Shown here: piece after piece, positions 14,484 to 19,568 of the stretch | Layout of the letters: every line of letters begins with the position of its first letter | Numbering within the stretch: position 1 is the first letter of the stretch | DNA from: JBBRRP01 sp038251425 | GTDB lineage: Bacteria > Myxococcota_A > Polyangia > Polyangiales > Polyangiaceae | Direction of reading: 5' to 3' | Length of the DNA: 19,568 nucleotides | Assembly: GCA_038251425.1 (NCBI GenBank) | Contig: JBBSBI010000087.1 | Span: forward strand, 1-19,568 | Notes under the pieces: model-generated | The model's input: the letters and a program-made list of their open reading frames with translations, nothing else | Databases searched by the model: none | Told to the model about the DNA's origin: nothing | Translations under genes and position numbers: made by a program

Positions 14484-15994
14484 GGTCTCTCCGCTCCCGC
14501 CGGTTCTTTGCTGTCGGTGCCCGATTTTTCAGCATCGCTGGCTAGCTTTTTGGGCTTTTTCTTAGAGCTTTCTTCGGGGCATTTCACGTCAAACTCGAGC
14601 ACATACTTCTTGCGGTCGCTATTCACTGCCTGGGTGATCTTCACAACATTCGCGTCCTTGATACAGCGGTGTTCTTTCAGGCCAGTCAAGATGCGCTGGG
14701 CTTCGTCTGCCGTTCCAAGAATGCCGTTGAGCCGAACGTGTCCGCGCTGCATGTCGAAGGACTCAATATCGTGCGTGATGCTGCTCGGGACAGCCTTAGA
14801 GATCTCGATTAGCACATCGTAGGCATCCAGCATGGGGAGCGGATCCAACTCCTCTTGTTCCCGAGCCTTTGCCAGGAGCGCCATGGCATCGTCGACATCT
14901 TCCGCCTCTCGACCCAGCACTTCAGTGGAAACTTTCGCGAGGCTATCTAGCAACTTCGTCTTCTCGAGCGAGAGTGCGTACAGATTGGCCGCCATTGAAA
15001 ACAGGAAGCTGACGGCTATGGCGATCCCAAAACCGACCAACAGCGGGATCTTCTCCTTCAGAAATCCGTAGCCTCGCTGAAATGAAAGCGTACCGCGCCG
15101 TAAATCAAAATCACGTGGGCGCCCCACAAGCCCGAGCGCCGCTCCAATCGCCTTGGCAAAACGAGGAACCGACTCACTCACTTCGGGCGTCAAATTCTGA
15201 AAAGACAGCGCTGGTAGCCGCGCAACCGGCGTCCCGAGTGTTCCTGATAAATACTCGGCCGCAAGCGGTGTCGCCGCTCCGCTCCCGCTCAGATAAACCT
15301 GCTCAACGCGCGCGCCACCTTGACCCGCCCAAGCCAGAAACGTCTGGCGTAACTCTGCGGACAATTGGCCTGCCGTTTCGGGCAAGCCACTCACGCCCCG
15401 TGAAAGAGTGCGCAGCGAACGCACCTCGCCGTCAGCAACAATCACCACCTCGCTCTGCAATAATCCCAAATCTACCAGCGCATACGGCCCCGGCTGTTTC
15501 AGAACATCCGCCATTCCGATCAGGTTCGCTAGGCTCGCAGCTCCACAACCGACCCGTTCGGGCTCGCGCCCCAGGCCCTGGGCTAAGTGGTCGATGAAGC
15601 GACGCACTTGTTCCGTGCGTGCACAAACCGTCAGCACCGAAACGCCCTCCGAAGCATCTGCTTTCAACACGTGATAATCATACACGAGCTCATCGATATC
15701 AATCGGCACCATCGATTCGATCTCGTACGGCAACACCTCCGTGAGCTGCTTCAGCGCCGTTTTCGGCAAATTGAGCCGATGCACCAACACCTCGGTACCG
15801 TTCATGGAAGCCGCAACTGCCTCCCCATGTTGCAGCATTGGCACGGCGATAAGCTTCAGCGCCTCCTCCAACGAACCCGCGACATCGATCGAGATTTCTT
15901 GCATCTGTTCGATCGCCACGCGCCGTGCATTGACTTGCAAGAGCACGGCTCGCACAAGCGATCCTTCGATATCTACGCCAACTACTCTAGCCAT
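14480..15994 (-). CDS. gspL: Type II secretion system protein GspL (PilM/GspL-type)
   Basis: Bitopic inner-membrane protein that links the secretion ATPase GspE to the periplasmic platform. The 504 residues contain a cytoplasmic actin-like domain (about 1-295) in which the nucleotide-fold signatures can still be read: VGVDIEGSLVRAVLL (5-19, phosphate 1), ALVDLGLLQSEVVIV (172-186, phosphate 2) and LSGSGA (235-240). A membrane helix (about 315-338), a helical linker and a periplasmic ferredoxin-like domain (about 395-472) follow. A Lys/Ser-rich tail of about 30 residues ends the protein. The ATG shares one base with the gspK stop (TAATG). The readable actin-fold motifs make it closer to PilM than the enterobacterial GspL is. 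Confidence 0.92.
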   Translation of the reverse strand: MARVVGVDIEGSLVRAVLLQVNARRVAIEQMQEISIDVAGSLEEALKLIAVPMLQHGEAVAASMNGTEVLVHRLNLPKTALKQLTEVLPYEIESMVPIDIDELVYDYHVLKADASEGVSVLTVCARTEQVRRFIDHLAQGLGREPERVGCGAASLANLIGMADVLKQPGPYALVDLGLLQSEVVIVADGEVRSLRTLSRGVSGLPETAGQLSAELRQTFLAWAGQGGARVEQVYLSGSGAATPLAAEYLSGTLGTPVARLPALSFQNLTPEVSESVPRFAKAIGAALGLVGRPRDFDLRRGTLSFQRGYGFLKEKIPLLVGFGIAIAVSFLFSMAANLYALSLEKTKLLDSLAKVSTEVLGREAEDVDDAMALLAKAREQEELDPLPMLDAYDVLIEISKAVPSSITHDIESFDMQRGHVRLNGILGTADEAQRILTGLKEHRCIKDANVVKITQAVNSDRKKYVLEFDVKCPEESSKKKPKKLASDAEKSGTDSKEPAGAERP

Positions 15995-17442
15995 TAGTCC
16001 ACCTTGTAATAGATCACAGTGCCCGCAGGATTGGGCCGAAAAAGATTCGTCAGTGCGTCCGGGCTCGCCCCCGCGGGAAGCTGAACGGTCGGAACAGGCG
16101 GTGCGCCCGTCGTGCTGGAGGTTGAGGGGGCACTCCCGGGCGTGTTCGGCTGAAACGTGGCGGCGCCGGGCAGTGGCGCCTTCCTAAAATCGACGACCGC
16201 TTGGATACGGCGCCGCGTTTCCCGTTTGCCTGTCTCGAGTACGCCTGTGGAGTAGATGCTGAACACTTTGCTGGTTGTGGTCACCAGCTTCTCGATCTCA
16301 CCTTTAAACTTTACGGTGGGCAAGCCGAGCGTATCTTTTAGTTTGGCGAAGATTGAACTTTTGCTCTGCCCCTCCATCGTGCGCCGAAAATCGGACGGCG
16401 ACGCAAAAAGTGGCGCTCCCCCGCTCACCGCGCGCACCATGCCGATCAGGCTGAGGAAGCTGGCTGCCTGCACAGGGTCAGTGCAAACAGCCTGATCTTG
16501 CTCAGCGTTCGAACAAATAAGCGCCAAGATCACCTGCGCATTGGCCGAATTCACATTAATGCGCTCGTCCGTCCAGACCGTGAACACTCGCTTCTGCGGA
16601 TCATCCGGATCGGGTTCGACAAACTTCGACCAGAAAGCATCACCAACGCCACGCACCATTCTCAGCTCTTCGAGCGTGTCGAAGGCGGCGTTCTTGCGCT
16701 GATACGGGCGCTTCAGCTGACTGTAATAATCGAGCTCAGGACCACCCGCTTGCGCAGTGGTAGTTGTGGGATCACAGGGGTGTGCGTCTTGATTCGGATC
16801 GGTAAAATCAATGATCTCCCCGCACACGCTGCGGCGATCTGAGAAGTTACCGTCGAGATCTCGGTTCCCGAACAGCAAATCAAATTGCTCGCCCGCCGTC
16901 ACGCTTGTGAGCTGCGAGGCCAGCCATTCCTGCTGAAATATGCCGCCACCTGCCGGCATATTCACATTAATTTTGGACTCCTCTTCCACCACCTGAACTT
17001 CGAAACGCGCCCCCTGCAAGCCCAGCTTATGCTCCTTCGGGTCCCCGAAGACAACACCGGCAAAGGCCGCAAAACTCTCGCGACCGATATCGTCATTGAA
17101 GGCACCCAAGACCTGATCCGCGAAATTCCAGACTGGGATCTGCGGAGCCGGCTGTTGCAACATCGCAAACACGGGCGCTAGAGATGCACGAATACTGGGC
17201 TCGCTCGCGATCAGCAGCCGGGTGAGATTGATGCCACTTCGGGCTGCATACTCGGCCTTCAACGCGTCGCGCTTCGTGAGCGCGCTTCCGAGATCGGTTG
17301 AAACTTCCGTCTGAAACTCCGTGAGCATCAGCGTGAGCATGGTCAAAGACGCCAACACCAGAATGAGCGCGACGCCACGCCGCCGCAGCCGGCCACGCCG
17401 CGACTCCAGGTACTCTGCAAAAAAACATCGAAGCCGCCGCAC
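15994..17442 (-). CDS. gspK: Type II secretion minor pseudopilin GspK
   Basis: Largest minor pseudopilin, which caps the GspI-GspJ-GspK tip of the pseudopilus. The 482 residues begin with a long basic leader ending RRRG (Gly23), the expected prepilin-peptidase site, followed by a hydrophobic helix (24-42). As is usual for GspK, there is no Glu at +5. Further matches are FEVQVVEEESKINVN (a conserved GspK strand-turn), a helix-hairpin LRMVRGVGDAFWSKF and RINVNSANAQVILALI. The Thr/Pro/Ser-rich C-terminal tail of about 60 residues is an extension, and the protein is much longer than the roughly 330-residue enterobacterial forms. The start is GTG at 17442, one base after the gspJ stop, with GGGGGT upstream. 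Confidence 0.92.
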   Translation of the reverse strand: MRRLRCFFAEYLESRRGRLRRRGVALILVLASLTMLTLMLTEFQTEVSTDLGSALTKRDALKAEYAARSGINLTRLLIASEPSIRASLAPVFAMLQQPAPQIPVWNFADQVLGAFNDDIGRESFAAFAGVVFGDPKEHKLGLQGARFEVQVVEEESKINVNMPAGGGIFQQEWLASQLTSVTAGEQFDLLFGNRDLDGNFSDRRSVCGEIIDFTDPNQDAHPCDPTTTTAQAGGPELDYYSQLKRPYQRKNAAFDTLEELRMVRGVGDAFWSKFVEPDPDDPQKRVFTVWTDERINVNSANAQVILALICSNAEQDQAVCTDPVQAASFLSLIGMVRAVSGGAPLFASPSDFRRTMEGQSKSSIFAKLKDTLGLPTVKFKGEIEKLVTTTSKVFSIYSTGVLETGKRETRRRIQAVVDFRKAPLPGAATFQPNTPGSAPSTSSTTGAPPVPTVQLPAGASPDALTNLFRPNPAGTVIYYKVD

Positions 17443-17443
17443 G

Positions 17444-18163
17444 TTACGTACCCCCGTTAAAATCCGCAGTGAACTTGAGAGGTTGCGGAATCATCAACTG
17501 AAACTTGGTGATGAAACGCAGATCCTCCCGAGCACCGCCCGATTCTTTCTTCTGGCCATCGTGGAGGACCAAGAGCACGCGCACCTGATGCGGGAGACGG
17601 AAGCCCACGCCCGTTGCCTGGCGCGTGTCCCATTCTTCCGTCCAAAGACCTGTGAGCGGGTCGAGATACTGCAGATCCAAAAGACCCACGTCGGTAGCGA
17701 GCACCTCCACCCGCCCACCGTGCTCGGGATCCGTATCCAGCATCGGATCGACGCGGCGCACCAGATCGATGGCATCACTTTTGGGATCCCTGGAGCCGAA
17801 ATAGGAAATCTCGGCCTGATCGGATTCATGTACGTCCGTGTCCAGACGGCGATACGCGAGCGTAGCAAAGTCCAGCCGGTCGATCGGCGTCTCTGTTTTG
17901 GCAATGAAAGCGGTGATGCGCGAGGGAGCGACATTATTAACGGGTATATTCGACGACAAAAACGCACTCTGGAGATCGCGCACAATAATCGACATCGCGA
18001 CGCGCCCCTCACGGTAGCGGTCCGTCACCCGTAGCACGCCATCGCGGCTGCTTTTCATACCCGCAAAGGCTGAGTACACCAGCGTCGTGATCATGGTGAG
18101 CACGGCAATCGCGATCATCAGCTCAACCAAAGTGAAGCCACGTTTGCTCCGGAGACGGCTCAT
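17444..18163 (-). CDS. gspJ: Type II secretion minor pseudopilin GspJ
   Basis: Minor pseudopilin of the pseudopilus tip. The 239 residues start MSRLRSKRG and then FTLVELMIAIAVLT, a textbook class III signal with cleavage after Gly9 and Glu at +5, followed by the hydrophobic helix to about 30. The C-terminal domain is a beta-rich GspJ fold, with strands around TDVGLLDLQYLDPLTG and the charged QVRVLLVLHDGQKKE. Length is close to the family norm. The ATG shares one base with the gspI stop (TGATG), so it is translationally coupled. Confidence 0.93.
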   Translation of the reverse strand: MSRLRSKRGFTLVELMIAIAVLTMITTLVYSAFAGMKSSRDGVLRVTDRYREGRVAMSIIVRDLQSAFLSSNIPVNNVAPSRITAFIAKTETPIDRLDFATLAYRRLDTDVHESDQAEISYFGSRDPKSDAIDLVRRVDPMLDTDPEHGGRVEVLATDVGLLDLQYLDPLTGLWTEEWDTRQATGVGFRLPHQVRVLLVLHDGQKKESGGAREDLRFITKFQLMIPQPLKFTADFNGGT

Positions 18164-18903
18164 CAGCGCACCGACCCCGGTTGCGAGCCCGGAGCGCTCG
18201 ACCCCGGTTGCGAGCCCAATGCACTCGACCCCGGCTGCCCTTCGATCTCGCCCTCAAAACCGCCTTTTTGTGGGTCAGCGAAGTATTGACTGACAGACAG
18301 ATCGCGATCCAGCCGACCTTCCTTCCACTTCACGGTCACGGTGATCTTTCGGATGCTGGCCTCGAGCTGAGGCTTCAGGCTTGGGTACACAAACCCAAAG
18401 AGCATCTGTGCCATCCCCTGCATTCCGCCGGTGGATTCACCCACTTGAGACGTGAGTGAATCTAGGCTTGGTTTCTCTCCGAGCGATGCACCCTGCGAGC
18501 GTTGAATATCCGCCAGCACCCCGAGTGGGCCAAGCTCCTGAGACGACGAGCTGCTCGAGGCACTGGGCGCCGCACCGGGATCCCCGTTGACACTGTCGGT
18601 TGAGGAAAGCTCGGGAAGCTTAACGCGATCGACCGTCCACTCGCAGCTGTAGGTGCTTTGGTCTTCGTCTTCGCAACAAGAGCCGTCGTAGGATTCATCG
18701 CTGATCGGAAAACCCATCTGCACCAAGTGCAGCTCTTCCTCCGTCATCTTGCAGCGCGCCAAATCCGTCGCGATGCTCATATGCTCCGCACGCTGAGCAC
18801 TCGAAAAAGCGCCTGTTTGTGCGCCTAAGATCCCGGTGAGGCCCAAGCCAAGAATGGCCACGGCGACCAACACTTCCAGTAAGGTGAAGCCAAGGTTCTT
18901 CAC
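18163..18903 (-). CDS. gspI: Type II secretion minor pseudopilin GspI, enlarged form
   Basis: Minor pseudopilin that nucleates the GspI-J-K tip. The N-terminus MKNLG and then FTLLEVLVAVAILGLGLTG gives cleavage after Gly5, with Glu10 at +5. At 246 residues it is nearly twice the usual length of about 125. The family core is split by an insert (about 98-183) containing a Ser run (115-121) and a helical Gln/Gly-rich part, and the protein ends in a tail of 9-residue GSQPGSSAP-like repeats (222-243). The final core strands SIRKITVTVKWKEG and SVSQYFADP follow the insert. Cys51, Cys76, Cys77 and Cys87 may form disulfides. The start is GTG at 18903, overlapping the gspH stop by 4 bp (GTGA). Confidence 0.9.
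   Translation of the reverse strand: MKNLGFTLLEVLVAVAILGLGLTGILGAQTGAFSSAQRAEHMSIATDLARCKMTEEELHLVQMGFPISDESYDGSCCEDEDQSTYSCEWTVDRVKLPELSSTDSVNGDPGAAPSASSSSSSQELGPLGVLADIQRSQGASLGEKPSLDSLTSQVGESTGGMQGMAQMLFGFVYPSLKPQLEASIRKITVTVKWKEGRLDRDLSVSQYFADPQKGGFEGEIEGQPGSSALGSQPGSSAPGSQPGSVR
18172..18240 (-). repeat. 27-bp tandem repeat in the 3' end of gspI
   Basis: Units begin at 18172, 18199 and 18226 on the plus strand, each opening with CGACCCCGG; the third is partial. Because 27 is a multiple of three, the repeat adds in-frame 9-residue units (GSQPGSSAP or close variants) to the end of GspI without shifting the frame. Such a tract can change copy number by slippage. Confidence 0.85.
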
Positions 18904-19568
18904 TCTTCCTGCCTTTCGCTGAATTGCCCCTCGGCATTCGACTCCGGCAAGTCCAGAAAACCCGTCTCAATTTTTGCGCGCCCCGTGAGGGCACTCAGCA
19001 TCACCGTCAACCCTGAATCGGTGCGCTCGCGTTGCAGTTGGATACTCGCGCGTTCCGTCTCGCCACCTGGCCAAAAATAGATGGCAACACGTCCGCGTGT
19101 GCGCGGCTCCGGGTCACGGGCAACCTGCACCTGACGAAACAAGACACCCTTGCCCAGGAACTTGCCGCTCCCTTGCTGTTCATCCCCGAGATCTCCGGCG
19201 AACTTAGGAGAGGGCGTAAACCGCGCCGGGGGCGCCACCGACTCTTCCCCTGTGGTGGCGCGTGCCGCTTCCTCACGAGCAGCGCCTTCAAGCTGAGTAG
19301 CTAGATCTTCACCCGAGAAATCTTCTTTGCCGCGAATCCGGGTGACTTGGCGTGAGGCAGATTCCTGCAAATCTACCCGCGCATTATCAAGATCGAGCAC
19401 CAAGCGCACCGGCCGCCCGATGGCACTCGCTCGCGACTGGGCCAAGCGTGTAGCGCCAATGAGCAACGTCGCCGCTGTGCGCAAACGACTCGACCCCATC
19501 ATTCCGGACCCGAACATCACCGAACCGGTCAAGAGCGCTATCAACGCCACCACGATCAATAGCTCGAC
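18900..19568 (-). CDS. gspH: Type II secretion minor pseudopilin GspH (partial, 5' end outside window)
   Basis: Minor pseudopilin (type IV pilin-like). The first visible codons read VELLIVVALIALLTG, i.e. the end of a class III signal with the +5 Glu just inside the window; the leader peptide and start are cut off. About 222 residues remain. The helix continues to about residue 50, followed by strands RPVRLVLDLDNARVDLQ and RGRVAIYFWPGGETERASIQL, the GspH/FimT-type beta domain. A charged, Pro/Ala-rich insert of about 50 residues lies between the strands and enlarges the protein, as in the neighbouring GspI. GspH rather than GspG is preferred because of the order before gspI and the absence of the GspG C-terminal pattern. 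Confidence 0.85.
   Translation of the reverse strand, partial: VELLIVVALIALLTGSVMFGSGMMGSSRLRTAATLLIGATRLAQSRASAIGRPVRLVLDLDNARVDLQESASRQVTRIRGKEDFSGEDLATQLEGAAREEAARATTGEESVAPPARFTPSPKFAGDLGDEQQGSGKFLGKGVLFRQVQVARDPEPRTRGRVAIYFWPGGETERASIQLQRERTDSGLTVMLSALTGRAKIETGFLDLPESNAEGQFSERQEE

Overview
The window reads as chromosomal core-plus-signalling DNA from a Gram-negative bacterium, most likely a Myxococcota/deltaproteobacterial-type organism. This rests on a type II secretion (T2SS) operon that includes gspN, a membrane Ser/Thr kinase carrying WD40 repeats, a giant pseudokinase-TPR protein, and a GspE-N (MshEN-like) domain protein. The taxonomic call is inference from gene content, not from a marker gene. 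No tRNA, rRNA, CRISPR array, insertion sequence or phage gene was seen, and there is no gene-free stretch above about 135 bases.

Layout. (1) Positions 1-3538, minus strand: a three-gene unit read from high to low coordinates. It holds a protein with a GspE N-terminal-type domain plus a GAF-like domain, then adenosylcobalamin-dependent methylmalonyl-CoA mutase (ATGA overlap), then its GTPase chaperone MeaB/ArgK (start 1 nt after the mutase stop, cut by the window edge). (2) 3674-4003, minus: a small FtsB/DivIC-like cell-division protein. (3) 4136-9439, plus: a 1767-residue cytoplasmic protein with a small helical N-terminal domain, a protein-kinase fold that has lost its catalytic aspartate (HGN for HRD), about 14 TPR-type modules and a C-terminal domain that looks like a degenerate M48-type peptidase. 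(4) 9394-12753, minus: a probably active transmembrane Ser/Thr kinase with a C-terminal WD40 propeller. Its 3' end overlaps the 3' end of the pseudokinase gene by 46 bp. (5) 12811-19568, minus: seven T2SS genes in the order gspH(partial)-I-J-K-L-M-N, most of them overlapping by 1-4 bases or separated by 1 nt.

How the genes fit together. The gsp genes supply the minor pseudopilins (H, I, J, K), the inner-membrane assembly platform (L, M) and GspN. The major pseudopilin GspG and the C, D, E, F proteins presumably lie beyond the right edge. The kinase-WD40 gene follows gspN by only 57 bp on the same strand and may be co-transcribed with it. MutB and MeaB form the classic methylmalonyl-CoA to succinyl-CoA module of propionyl-CoA/odd-chain metabolism. 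The unexpected partners are the GspE-N/GAF protein translationally coupled ahead of the mutase, and the tail-to-tail pairing of a pseudokinase scaffold with an active kinase.
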